Of a DNA stretch of 64,000 nt, positions 51,325 to 62,970 are shown piece after piece. Source of the DNA: Flaveria trinervia (lineage: Eukaryota > Streptophyta > Magnoliopsida > Asterales > Asteraceae). Positions within the stretch are counted from its first letter, which is position 1; each line of letters starts with the position of its first letter. Position numbers and translations under genes: made by a program. The notes beneath the pieces were generated by a model. That model was not told where the DNA came from, did not search any database, and saw nothing but the letters and a program-made list of their open reading frames with translations. The stretch spans positions 4,560,944 to 4,624,943 of the forward strand of contig CM046457.1 of the NCBI GenBank assembly GCA_025506515.1, in the 5' to 3' direction.

Positions 51325-51761
51325 ATATTGTTTATCTTTTTGTATTTATGTTTGTTTTGAAGTATATTTGTAGATTTAAATCATTAATTGTATAATTATG
51401 TATTTACCTTGCCTATTTTTTTTCTTTTGTTAATCATGTGTAGTGGTTTTTTAAATATTCTGGTTAAAGTGGCATTTAGTTGCCACATAGGCATAAAATT
51501 TAACTGAAGTTTTATTTGAAATAAGTGTACTATTATCATACAACAAGTTTTATCAACAAGCCTTGATCCTCTACCTTTGTTGGCCACAACTCTTTTAATC
51601 GATCCTAAGAACCAAAAGTTAGATGAAGGAATCAGATTATGGAACGACATATTCAACAAATTGAAACTTTTGTTAATTTGTAAATTGCATATTAGAACCC
51701 ATATATATAAGCATTTGTTTAACCTAAACAAAACCAATACATACTATAACAAAAACTTTAA

Positions 51762-51892
51762 TTTTTTTTTAACGACAAATTTATTTTACTCTTACTCTTA
51801 AATTACATCAGTTACACCATGTCTGGGTTTAAACCCATGATCTCCTCCCTAAGAGACAGAGGCTCTACCAACTGGACTAGCCCCATATTGAC
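51762..51892 (-). mobile_element. tRNA-derived SINE
   Basis: Minus strand: head GTCAATATGGGGC, box A TAGTCCAGTTGGTAGAGC (about 51861-51879), box B GGGTTTAAACCCA (about 51823-51837), then a short body and an oligo-A tail. Flanking near-identical direct repeats AAACTTTAA (51753-51761) and AAACTCTAA (51893-51901). It lies about 450 bp downstream of NHL. Confidence 0.8.
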
Positions 51893-52662
51893 AAACTCTA
51901 ATTTATATAAACCCAAAATTAAATACTATAAAATTCCATCAAACCTAATCAAATAAGATAAACATACTAATAAATAAAAGACTCATTAAGCTAATAATAC
52001 TCCTAAATAATCTTTTGATAAAAACTTGACAATATTAAAGTGACCATCAAACATGTTCAATTTAACCCCTTCAACTTTCAAATTGACCCATTATAAAATT
52101 AAATTCAATATTTCTCCTTAATTTTGAAACGACCCATTTATTCTTCACGATATTGTCAGGCCATCATCATATTGTGCACGATAAACCATTTCTTCCTTAT
52201 ATTTTTTCTTATCCTTCCATATGTTACACTCATATTCAAAATGATTGAATTTTTCACATTCATGAAAAACTCTAATTCCAAAACCTTTTCACAAACTTTC
52301 TAAAACCACTTCCTTGGCCACCATGTCCTTTCTAGAATTCTAACTTTCACTGCAAGGAAGAAGACTAATAGCGACGACAGATGTCGCGGTTATTGATAGG
52401 TTTTTTTGCCGCTATTAGTATTAGCGGCGATGTGTCGCCTGAAGGATTAATATCATCATGCATGCATGCATGCATACGTGGAAAAGAGTCGTTATCTTGA
52501 AGCCGAATAAATGACCAAGTCTATCACTATGTGGGTAGAAGGAGTCGAAGTGAAGACTGGTTCTTTAGCTTAGTTGTTTGCATTTCATGTTTGCGTGTGT
52601 TACTTCCTAGTTTGTCGTTCATTCTGTTACAATTTTGTTGTATTTATAGACTCGTTTGAGGT

Positions 52663-55054
52663 TGTAACATCTTGTAATTTTGGGTTAGATTAAAGCTATC
52701 ATTGTTAAGTTCTTGTATGGACTAATTTTGTCATTTATAAAACTTGTGAATTTGTTATGCTTATCCTTTGTTGCCTTTAATTTTCTAATCAAGCTAATAA
52801 TAATAATAATAATAATAATAATAAGAGTAATTGTAACAATAATAATAATAAGTTATAAAAAAAAATTTTAAGTTAAAAGATGGTTATAACCTGGATTTAA
52901 AAAGTTAAGGGGGCCTTGTTGTCATTTTGTAAACTTAAAAAAAAGGTTTTTGCATGAAATAATAAAGAAGGAAATCTTCAGGGACCATAAGTGCAAATTC
53001 TTAAAAAACCAACCCATTCCCCCTTAATCCCCGTAGATCCGGCAGCCGTCGCCGGCTGAGTTCCGGCGAGCTCCGGCGAGGCTTAAAATGCCATAAAAAG
53101 CCCTTAATCAATACTCCAAATCATCTCAATCGCATCATTAACATGATTCGAAAGCCGTTATGAGCCTTAAACTCATCTAAACGCCGGTTACAAACACAAT
53201 TGACCGAGTAACCGACAATTCTTAAATCATCGAGCCATTCGACATCTAAAACGCAATAATAATAAAATTAATTTCACCTACATGATCGTCTAATCGTACC
53301 TAAACTCCTATGCAACATAATTCTACCTGAATCGCACTTAAACAATCCAATTTACTCTCACTTTAACCGCGAACCTGCAACCACTCGAACACCACCATAT
53401 GAGCCTGCTAACTACGAATTGGCAGAGGGCTTTTCATCTCAGAGATCATTTGAAGCTACCTGTGCAACGAATTAGATTATCATAAACGTTTGATCATTGA
53501 TTGAGCACAGGAAGTGCGCGTCCTGTTCTTCGTGTTGAATACCTCTGATTTGTCATCAACCGGGTAATTAATCACATAAACCCACTCGTTTAATCATGGG
53601 TAACAAAAGCCCCATGATTGTAAAGGTTAACAGAATCATCTAAGGTTGAATTAGATCAAAGATTGATTCTAGGGTTTATGTAATTTGGGGGTTTTCTTGA
53701 GATTATGTTTTTAAGTTCTTAAAACCAAAGTAAACCGCGGCCAAGGCCTTGGTTTACTGGTTACACACTCGTTTGCCAATCTAGAGGTCCCGGGTTCGAA
53801 CCCGGCACCCTCAACATATTTTTTAGGCTTTTTCAGCCTTTAAAAAAATATAGAAAATTTTCTAAAAATTATAAAAAGTAGTTTTGTAAACTTTATTAAT
53901 TTTTTTTAAAGTTATTCTATCATTTTCTATAAATACCTTAACAATTTTCTTATAAAACAATATTAACAAACATTAAGCCTAGTTTAATCATAAAAAATAG
54001 ACTTTACATATATTTTTAGATCATTTAATTTGGACACTAAACATCTTGTATTGATGGTCTAGTCATGATTTTTATAGAATCTATATATTTTATAAGTTAA
54101 CTTCACAAAATTATTAAAAAGGATTTAATTACTTTAAAATTTCATATATGATATCTTTTTGAACAAATATATATATAAGATCTCGCTAGTTAACGTTATC
54201 TAATTCCCATCGAAACCCTAGATCATTTTAATCATTAATCTTATTAACCTAAACCTTGTAAAATGTGCATACTTGGGTACATTGTGAGGAACTACGTTGG
54301 ATGTTGCTTATTATACTTTCTTATTAAATCGTTATTCCATACTTATTTGATCAATGTGAGTATTTCCATACCTCTTTTTGTTTATGTTCACAGTTTGAGG
54401 TGAAACATGTTATTTTATTATCACTGCACTTGTAAACATCTTTGAGACTTGTAAACTTTATGGCAATTCATCATGTAAAGTTGTGGTTAGTTGAACTTTT
54501 TGTGGTTACCATGTTATGGCGTTATATGTACAATCATTAACTATTGTTAGCCCAGCGAGGTCATAGATCTATAGGCAAGGCAAGCCTACTTTGGTTGATC
54601 CAAGTACACTTAGCTGATCGTATAATCTTGTAAACGTTTGAGACTTGTAAAACTTTGTCGAGGTTTGATTGTTGCATTGTCTCATAACATCCCTAATCAC
54701 TTTATTCACTAACTTATGACTTGAATTGCCATCTTTTATATAATCTATGTACTTAAAACTATGGAATGCTCACCAACTTTATTATTGACCCTTTATTTTT
54801 AACATGTTTCAGGAAACGCCCAAGTTTGACTTCTACACATTGAAGCTTACACATCTAGGATTGGACCTAGATAAATAAGTGAATTAAAATGACTTGTTAT
54901 CTTTTATGTTATGTTCTTTTAGACTTAAGCATGTAATGATACAATTAAATTTTATGATTAATTTTATATTTGGGTTATTAATAGCGTTATGTGGCTGTGA
55001 ACGATCTTAACTCTCACTCCTCCACGTTTCCGCCGTCAAGGTTGGGGTGTGACA
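52663..55054 (-). mobile_element. solo LTR, family LTR-B, in Copia 5' LTR
   Basis: On the minus strand it starts TGTCACACCCCAACC and ends AAGATGTTACA; 2392 bp. Perfect 5-bp target duplication GAGGT (52658-52662, 55055-55059). Joining the flanks restores the sequence seen uninterrupted in the 3' LTR (CTCATTTGAGGTAGTATTG at about 62247). It contains a (TAA)n tract (52797-52824) and a tRNA-like block. No coding. Confidence 0.95.
53746..53812 (+). other. tRNA-like (box A/box B) unit antisense in LTR-B
   Basis: A ~67-nt segment with box A-like GGTTTACTGGTTACACA and box B CGGGTTCGAACCCGG, followed by TTTTTT (about 53819), a Pol III terminator. Acceptor arms do not pair well, so it is not a normal tRNA. 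It lies antisense to the LTR; the LTR-B copy at 58664 has the same unit in the same orientation. Confidence 0.6.
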
Positions 55055-55119
55055 GAGGTAGTATTGAATCAAGTTAATCATTCGAGTATTTCATATGTCT
55101 GGTATCCAATTATAAGAAT

Positions 55120-55131
55120 TGGTATCAAAGC
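55120..55131 (+). other. Copia primer-binding site (tRNA-iMet)
   Basis: TGGTATCAAAGC, two bases after the 5' LTR, complementary (one difference from the usual TGGTATCAGAGC) to the 3' end of initiator tRNA-Met. Confidence 0.9.
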
Positions 55132-58100
55132 AAAATTCCTTTGATTATCTTGGTGAGAGTAAGCGAGAAAGATGTCCACAGAAAAGCTTAAGGTACCTGT
55201 GTTTGATGGGCACTACGAGCATTGGTGTGAAGTAATGGAGAACTTGCTGCGCGCAAAGAAGTTGTAGAATCTCATTGATCCAGGGATCACTGAGCCTGAA
55301 GTTGGAATTGCCCCCTCAGATGCACAAAGAAAGAAACTGGAGGAACTGAAAACCAAGGATTTGGAAGTGAAACACTACCTCTATCAAGCCATTGATAGAA
55401 TTACTTACGAACAGATCCTTGATCAAAGTTCCTCCAAAGCCATCAGGGACTCAGTCAAGAAGAGATATGCTGGAAACGATAGAGTCAACAAGTCCATGTT
55501 GTAGAAGCTTAGAAGATATTTTGAAGTCTTGGAGATGAAGGGAGATGAGTCCATTCCGGAGTATTTTGGTAGAGTGCTGACTGTGGCAAACCAAATGAGA
55601 AACAATGACGAGGAGATGGCAGATATTAAAATCGTAGAGAAGATTCTCAGAACTCTATCTAAGAAATACATGTATATTGTGGTGTCCATTGAGAAGTCAA
55701 AGAACATTGCTCAAATGTCAATTGATGAATTGCAAAGCACTCTCATAGTGCATAAACAGAAGTTCAAGAAACCTGAGAAGGAAGAAGATCAAGTACTCAA
55801 GGTGGAAGATGGTGAGTACTCATGCATGCGTGGTCGCGGTAGAGGACGTGGTAGCATGAGGGGAAGAGGTAGAGGTCGTGGGAGAACCTCCTTTAGCAAG
55901 GAAACTGTTGAGTGTTACAAATTGGGACATTTCTCCTATGAATGCCCAAGCAACAAAGAAGCTAACTATGTAGGTTTTGAAGATAATGATGAGTTGATGC
56001 TCATGGCTGAGGTGCTAGATGAACAATGTGGTCTCACCCAAATGCGAACCCATGATGTTAAGAACCAGCATTGGTTTCTTGATTCGGGGTGTTCAAACCA
56101 CATGTGTGGTATAAAAGAGAAATTTGTGTGACTTGATCAGACCTTCACAACATCTGTCAAACTTGGCAACAATACAAGAATGATGGTTGGTGGCAAAGGA
56201 AGCGTGAAGGTATGCTTAAATGGTGTGAAGTTCACTATAAATGATATCTATTATGCTCCGGAGTTGAAGAACTGCTTGCTGAGTGTTGGGCAGTTGCAAC
56301 AAAAGGGTCTATCCTTTTTGTTTCAATCTAACTCATGCAAAGTGTACCACACAGAAAAGGGGTTGGTGTGTCAAAGCTACATGAGCACAAACATGATCTT
56401 TCCTTTGTATGAAGATGAGAAGGAGAGTGGGACCCAAAATTCAGAAGATTGCAACTACACAAGTGATGACAACTTGGGAAAGCTGTGGCATGAAAGATTG
56501 GGCCATGTTAGCAAGTCCAATATGTGAATTCTTCAGCAAATGAATGTGGTCAGGAATCTTCCGGTGTTTGATGTGGACAAGTCTATATGTGAAAGCTGTT
56601 TGATTGGAAAGCAAACAAGAGAAGTCATTCCAAAGAAAGCTAAGTGGCTGGCAAAGGGGATACTTGATCTGATTCACTCAGATATCTGTGGGCCCATCAC
56701 TCCTCATTCTCACACTAGAAAGAGGTATTTCTTGAGTTTCATTGATGATTTTAGTAAAAAGGCTTGGGTTTATATGTTAACTGATAAATCTCAAGCTTTT
56801 CAAAAATTTAGGAGTTTAAGGCAAAGGTTGAGAATGAAACAAATAAGAAAATCAAGTGCCTTAGAACAGATAGGGGGTGAGTATCTGTCAAAGGACTTTA
56901 TTGAATATTGCAAGAACATGGGTATAAAAAGAAAATTAACCACTAGCTTCACACCCCAACAAAATGGGGTGGCCGAAAGGAAAAACAGAATTGTTATTGG
57001 CATGGTTATTACTCTTTAATCCTCTAAAAACATGCCTAAAGTGTTCTGGGCAGAAGCTGTTATGCCTAGTTTTTACATTTTGAATAGATTGCCATGCAAG
57101 TCCCATAAAAACAAAACTCCTGAGGAAGTTTGGAGTGGATTCAAACCCACTATTGAACACCTCAAAGTTTGGGGTTCTATTGGTCATGTACACATTCCAA
57201 AGGAGAAAAGGAAGAAGCTTGATGATAGAAGCTATGAATGTGTACTGACTGGGATTAGTGATGAATCCAAGGCTTATAGATCGGTTGATCCAAGAACAAT
57301 GAAAGTAGTAACAAGCAGAGATGTAGTCTTTGAAGAACAAAGGAGCTGGAATTGGGATAACATGGTGGGAAAGGAAATTGTTTCAGAAATCTCTTGGGGA
57401 AATTATTCTACAAGTGATACCAGAGAAGACGAGATGAATCAAAAAAGTGATGAAGTTGATGAAGCTGATGAACCTACTGAACCTATTGACCCTGGTCCCA
57501 GTAACACAACAACCAGGGAAGGTAGGATCAGAAGAGCCCTACGCTACCTGGATGACTATGTAACAAGTGATGTAAGACATCTAGAAGAAGAAGAAGAAGA
57601 TGAGGTGAATGTCATGCAGATAGATCAAGACCCCATAAAATTTGAAGAAACTGTCAAAGATGAGAAGTGGAAGAAGGAAATGGATCATGAGATAGAAGCT
57701 ATAGAAAGCAACAACACATGGTTACTTGTTGATCTGCCTAAAGGTGTTAAGTGCATTGGCTTGAAGTGGCTATTTAAGACTAAGTTGAATGAGAAAGGGG
57801 AAGTAGAGAAGCATAAAGCAAGACTTGTGGCTCGAGGTTATGGCCAGGTGTATGGAATCGGTTATTTTGAGGTGTATGCACCTGTTGCAAGGTTAGACAC
57901 CATCAGAATACTGATTGCTGTTACAGCACAAAAGAAATGGGACATTTACCAACTTGATGTAAAGTCAGCTTTTCTTCATGGTATACTGGAAAAGGAAGTC
58001 TATGTTCAACAACCACAGGGCTATGTGATTAATGGAAGTGAAGATAAGGTCTACAAGCTCAAGAAAGCGCTGTATGGGTTGAAACATGCCCCTAGAGCCT

Positions 58101-58663
58101 AGTTCAACCGAATCGAAGCTCATTTTCTGACCATGGGTTTCAAGAGATGCATGACAGAACATGCTTTGTTCATTAAGAAGGGTTCTCATGGAAAAATCTT
58201 GTATGTAAACTTGTATGTTGATGACTTATTGTATACAGGAAATGATGAGCATTTGCTAGTTGTGTTTAAGAAGGCTATGAAGGATGAGTTCGAAATGACT
58301 GATTTGGGTAAGAAGAAATATTTTTTGGGCATAGAGGTCAACCAAACACCTATGGGTATTCACATTTCTTAGAAAAAGTATGCCTTGGAAGTCCTATCAA
58401 GATTCAAAATGCAGGAGTGCAATGCTGTTATAAACCCAATGGTTCAAGGATGTAAACTGAAAAGAGGAGATGGAAATCCAGTGGATGAAAGCATGTACAA
58501 ACAAATAGTAGGGAGTTTAATGTACATGACCATCACCAGGCCAGATATTCAGTATGTTGTCAGCTTGCTCAGTAGGTTTATGTCAAAACCAACTGACATG
58601 CACCTAGCTGCAGCCAAGAAGGTGTTGAGATATCTAAAGGGGACACTGGATTATGGATTGTGG

Positions 58664-61499
58664 TGTCACACCCCAATCTTGACGGCAGACACGTCGAGAT
58701 GTGAGGGTTACGATTGTTCACAGCCACATAACGCTATTTATTAATTCCAAATATATTATTCATAAGTTTCATTAGTAACATTACAAGCAAAAGTTTCAAC
58801 AAAGAATACATCATGTAAAAATGCTACAAATAACATGATCATCCATTTTATCTCTAGGTCCAATCCTAGATGTAATAAGCTTCAAAGAGTAGAACACAAA
58901 CTTGAGGTATATCTGAAACATGTTAAAAATAAAAGGTCAACATAAAAATATTAGTGAGCATTCCACAGTTTTCAATACATAAGTATATAAAAGATGGCAA
59001 TTCAAGTCGTAAGTTAGAGAATAAAGTGATTAGGGATGTTATGAACAATGCAACAATCAAACCTCGACAAAGTTTTACAAGTCTCAAACGTTTACAAGAT
59101 TATACGATCAGCTAAGTGTACTTGGATCAACCAAACCAGGCTTGTCTGGCCCATAGATCTACGATTTCGTTGGGCTAGCAATAGTAATGATTGTACATAT
59201 ATGCCATAACATGGTAACCACGAAAGTTCAACTAACCACAACTTTACAAGATGAATTTCCATAGGTTTACAAGTCTCAAATAAGTTTACAAGTGCAATAG
59301 TATAAGTTAACATGTTTCACCCCAAAGCGTGAAAATAAGAAAAAGGGGTATGGAAATACTCACATTGATATAAGCATTACAAGATGATAAATAAAGATTA
59401 AAGGATGATCCAAAGTAATCCCAAGTATTCATTACAAGGCACCTAAATATGTATTACAAGATGAAGATTAATAATATGATTAACGTTCAATAATGATTAG
59501 GGTTTCAATAGTTTTAAGGGGTTTTTGATAAGTAACAATTTACAAAGTAATTATTTACATTTTTAATTCATTAGAAGAATTATATATGTAAATATTTTAT
59601 AAATGAATTTAAATATAACAAAGTTGGAGTTCAATATGTAATTAATTCTTTATAGTTTTCTAAGAATAATATATCATTATCGCAATTATAAAAGTAAACC
59701 TTTAAAGAATAAAAATACTATTGTGCCCATTAGTATTTTAAATGATTTTTAAATTATTGTATCAAGTCCATATTCATGTAAATAATTATTCAATTATTTT
59801 AAAAAAGCCATTTAAATATATAAAAGTTAAATGATCATAGAAAAATAATTAAGCTTTTTTTTTCAGAAAAGCATTTGGATCAATGTTTTATTATTATTAA
59901 AATAAACTAAAACCAAAAAAGAATCCAATTGTATGTTTGAACATGTAATGTTTTTATAAGATAAACAATATTAAATTCTATTTAACAAGATATTTAACTA
60001 ATTATATTCTTTATTTTAACAAAATAAAATAACATGTTAGGTTATTATAAAAAATAAATTTTCAGAAAATAATTGGTTAGCCTTTAAAATAACTAGAATT
60101 TATAAAATAGATTTTTAGAATATTTAGAAATTTTTATATAGTTTTGTATAGGCTGAAAAAGCACCTAAAAAATAATGAGGATACCCGGGTTCAAACCCGG
60201 GACCTCAAAGTTGGGAGATGGACATGGAACCAGTGAACCAAGGCATACAGCCGCGGTTATCATCGGTTTGTATTGAATTTAAACAAAATCCCAAGGATTT
60301 CCCCCCAATCAAGAACCCTAGATCGGTATAACCAAAATTGAACATCAGATTGATGTTGTTAATCAAATTAATGTTAGGGCTTTTGATTAGCGGGAATGAA
60401 ATCGAGTAAGAAGATGTGTTTAATTTACCCGGATGATGTTAGAACTCGAGAATACAAAATGAAAAAGTAGTCGCGACTGTAGAGAATTGATTCCATGCGA
60501 TTTGGTTGATGATAAGCCAGTTGTTTGCAGGTTTAGCTTCAACAAAGGATGAGAAACGAAAGCCCTCTGTCAATTTGTGATGATGGCGTACTTAAGTTGG
60601 GGTTTGATCAAGTTGCAGGTTGCGACGCAAAGTGATGAGGGAACCCGATGATTACGTTTGTTTCAGATGGAATTGAGGGTGGTATTCGTTTAGAGGTTTC
60701 TAAATGGTTGTTTATGTGGACTTAAGTAGATTAGTAATGAGAATTAATGTTCGAACGGTTATGATGATTAAAGTTGTGGTTATGCTCTCGGTTGAGCTTA
60801 CTAACCGATGTTTTAATTCGATTTCAAGCTACATTCAAGTTCGAGGTTGGTTCCAGAAGATCTTGGAGCGGTTTTTGGAACTAAATCATTGCATTTTGGT
60901 GGTTTAAAGGTTGGCTGGAGCTGGCCGAAGTTGGCCGGAAATGGTGGCCGGATTTGCGGGGTTTAAGAGAAGAAATGGTTTGGTTTTTAAGACTTTACAC
61001 AAATGGTCCCTGTGTTTTCAACAATTAACAACAAGAACTTAAAGTTTTGTTTTAGTTTTAGCTAATTTACACTTTAGACCTTGAAGTTTTAAATTGTTAT
61101 ATTTTATGCTAAAACTAGTTAATACAAGTTTTAAAATAATAACACTTATATTGTTTCTATTGTTTTACAAGAATACTTTTAATATGATTATTATTATTAA
61201 TCTTATTATTATGATTATATTGTTATAATATTATTATCATTAATATTATTATTATTAGTGTTATTATTATTATAATAATATAATAGTTATTCTTTTATTT
61301 AAGATTATTAACACCTTAAATTTTATAATAATAAGCAAACATTATAACACTTATAATGTTATTATTATTATATATTAATTTGTTAATCACCAAATTAATT
61401 ATTAAGTATAACAACCCCAAAGTTTCAAAATGACATAAAAGGCCCTTTTAAGATTTAACAAAGTTAACTTCTAAGTTAACAAAATTAAAAGATGTCACA
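58664..61499 (+). mobile_element. solo LTR, family LTR-B, in Copia RNase H
   Basis: Starts TGTCACACCCCAATC and ends AAAGATGTCACA; 2836 bp, perfect 5-bp target duplication TGTGG (58659-58663, 61500-61504). Excising it and one TSD joins GGATTG-TGG to TACAAAGG in frame (GLWYKG). It contains a (TTA)n tract (about 61190-61270), the counterpart of the (TAA)n in the other copy, and a tRNA-like unit at 60177-60244. Open frames inside have no family. Confidence 0.95.
60177..60244 (-). other. tRNA-like unit antisense in LTR-B, second copy
   Basis: Complement of the segment carries box A-like GGTTCACTGGTTCCATG and box B CGGGTTTGAACCCGGG, then TTTTTT. It aligns with 53746-53812 and has the same orientation relative to its LTR. 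Confidence 0.6.
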
Positions 61500-62024
61500 T
61501 GTGGTACAAAGGAAGAGGAACAGGAGAGTTGAAGATCTTTACTCACAGTGATTTTGCAGGTGATGTGGATGACAGGAAAAGCACATCAGGTTATATTTTT
61601 CTGTGGGATGATGCAGCAGTCTGTTGGTCATCTAAGAAACAAAGCATGGTTGCCTTATCCTCAACTGAAGCAGAATATGTGGCAGCTGCAACATGTGCTT
61701 GTCACTTGATTTGGTTCAAAGAAGTTATGCGTGAGCTGGAGATAAAGACGGAGGATAGTAATCAAGTATATGTGATAACACATCTACCATTAAGCTCTCA
61801 AGGAACCCAGTGTTACACGGCAGATGCAAGCATATTGGCGTGCGATACCATTTCTTGAGAGATATGGTCAGAGATGGTATAGTTGAGTTGGTGTTTTGTG
61901 GCACTAAGGATCAGATTGCAGATATCATGACCAAACCGTTGCATCGAGAAGCCTTTGTGAAGTTGAGGAGCTCATTGGGAGTATGTTCTCTAAAAGACAA
62001 ACTTGACAAGAAACCCATGTCAAG

Positions 62025-62038
62025 TTTGAGGGAGGGTT
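62025..62038 (+). other. Copia polypurine tract
   Basis: TTTGAGGGAGGGTT immediately before the 3' LTR, the usual primer site for plus-strand DNA synthesis. Confidence 0.8.
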
Positions 62039-62459
62039 TGAAGGATTAATATCATCATGCATGCATGCATACGTGGAAAAGAGCCGTTATCTTGAAGCCG
62101 AATAAATGACCAAGTCTATCACTACGTGGGTAGAAGGAGTCGAAGTGAAGACCGGTTCTTTAGCTTAGTTGTTTGCATTTCGTGTTTACGTGTGTTACTT
62201 CCTAGTTTGTCATTCATTCTGTTACAATTTCGTTGTATTTATAGACTCATTTGAGGTAGTATTGAATCAAGTTAACCAAGTTAATCATTCGAGCATTTCA
62301 TATGTCTAGTATCCAATTATAAGATCGCCGCTAAAGAGTCGCCGCTAATGACTCGTCGCTAATGATGCTTAGTCGCCGCTAAAGGTGTCGCCGCTAATAC
62401 CTTTTTTGCGGCGACATTATCACTGCTATATATGCTTTAAAAAATTCCGGTAAGGACTT

Positions 62460-62770
62460 TTAGTGGTGGGTGGTCGCAGTGGTGGCTGTGATGGGTAACG
62501 TGGTGCGGGCGGTGGGTGGTGGCTGGTTGGATGGTGGTGGCCGTGGGTGGTGGCTGCTCGGAGTGGTGCGGGCGCGCGAAGGATGACCTACACAACCGGC
62601 TAGGGGTCAGATGGTGGTGGCTGGTCGGATGGTGGTGGTTGCGGTGGCTGGTCGGAGTGGCTGCGGCGGAGGCGGAGGTGGAGGCGGTGGTGGGTGGTCG
62701 CGGCGGAGAAGGCCTCGGTTGTGATGGGTGGGTGCAGGTTGGAGGGAAAGCGAAGAAGGGATAAGAGAAA
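62460..62770. repeat. GGT/GGC-rich low-complexity core of CACTA
   Basis: Dense GGTGGTGG, TGGCTGGTCGG words, G-rich on the plus strand. Open frames of about 80 codons on both strands are compositional. No gene recognised. Confidence 0.75.
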
Positions 62771-62970
62771 GACCGCGTATATCCAATTAATCATTAGCGG
62801 CGATGCGTCACCGCTAAAGGCGTCGCCGCTAATGCTCACAGTACGATTTAACAGGAGCCGTTAGATCTATTTGGTTATGGACGGCTAGATGTGGCTCAAG
62901 AAATGAACGGTGGATCGTAATCTTTAGCGGCGACGTGTCGCCGCTATTGCGTGTTTTTCTTGTAGTGTTT

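Larger units (their letters stand above)
55172..62049 (+). pseudogene. Copia gag-pol pseudogene
   Basis: One reading frame from ATG 55172 to 58663 with seven in-frame stops and no frameshift: TAG 55265, TAG 55502, TGA 56129, TGA 56525, TAA 57017, TAG 58100, TAG 58370. Order: gag (UBN2 type); Arg/Gly-rich RGRGRG tract; a zinc knuckle missing one Cys (ECYKLGHFSYEC); protease FLDSGCSNHMCG; GAG-pre-integrase LWHERLGHVS; integrase with HSDICGP, FIDDFSKK and PQQNGVAERKNR; reverse transcriptase with YQLDVKSAFLHG and YVDDLLYTGN; and RNase H. The LTR-B insertion at 58664 splits GLW|YKG; RNase H resumes at 61505 (HSDFAGDVDDRKSTSGY, LSSTEAEYVAA). One frameshift at about 61764-61773 precedes HGRCKHIGVRYHFLRD. 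Cannot be functional. Confidence 0.92.
52440..62324 (+). mobile_element. Copia retrotransposon (degenerate) inside CACTA
   Basis: Bounded by 5-bp target duplication TCGCC (52435-52439, 62325-62329). 5' LTR 52440-55117 (281 bp once the LTR-B insert and its TSD are removed), 3' LTR 62039-62324 (286 bp). Both start TGAAGGATTAATATC and end ATTATAAGA, so the ends are TG...GA where TG...CA is usual. The two LTRs differ at about 10 sites, all transitions, plus small indels at a CATGC repeat and an 8-bp duplication. Host to two opposite LTR-B insertions. Confidence 0.93.
52348..62967. mobile_element. non-autonomous CACTA element (outer level of nest)
   Basis: Right end, complemented, reads CACTACAAGAAAAACACGC; left end is a decayed CACTGCAAGGAAGAAG. 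Flanked by TTT on both sides (52345-52347, 62968-62970), the 3-bp duplication of CACTA elements. Subterminal regions carry many copies of AGCGGCGAC / GTCGCCGCT in both orientations, often as palindromes. Without the Copia insert it is about 0.73 kb, with a GGTGGTGGCTGG-rich core (62460-62760) and no transposase. Confidence 0.85.

Noticed and set aside
62516..62839. Two overlapping opposite frames of about 80 codons
   Set aside because: GGT/GGC composition in the CACTA core explains the open frames on both strands.
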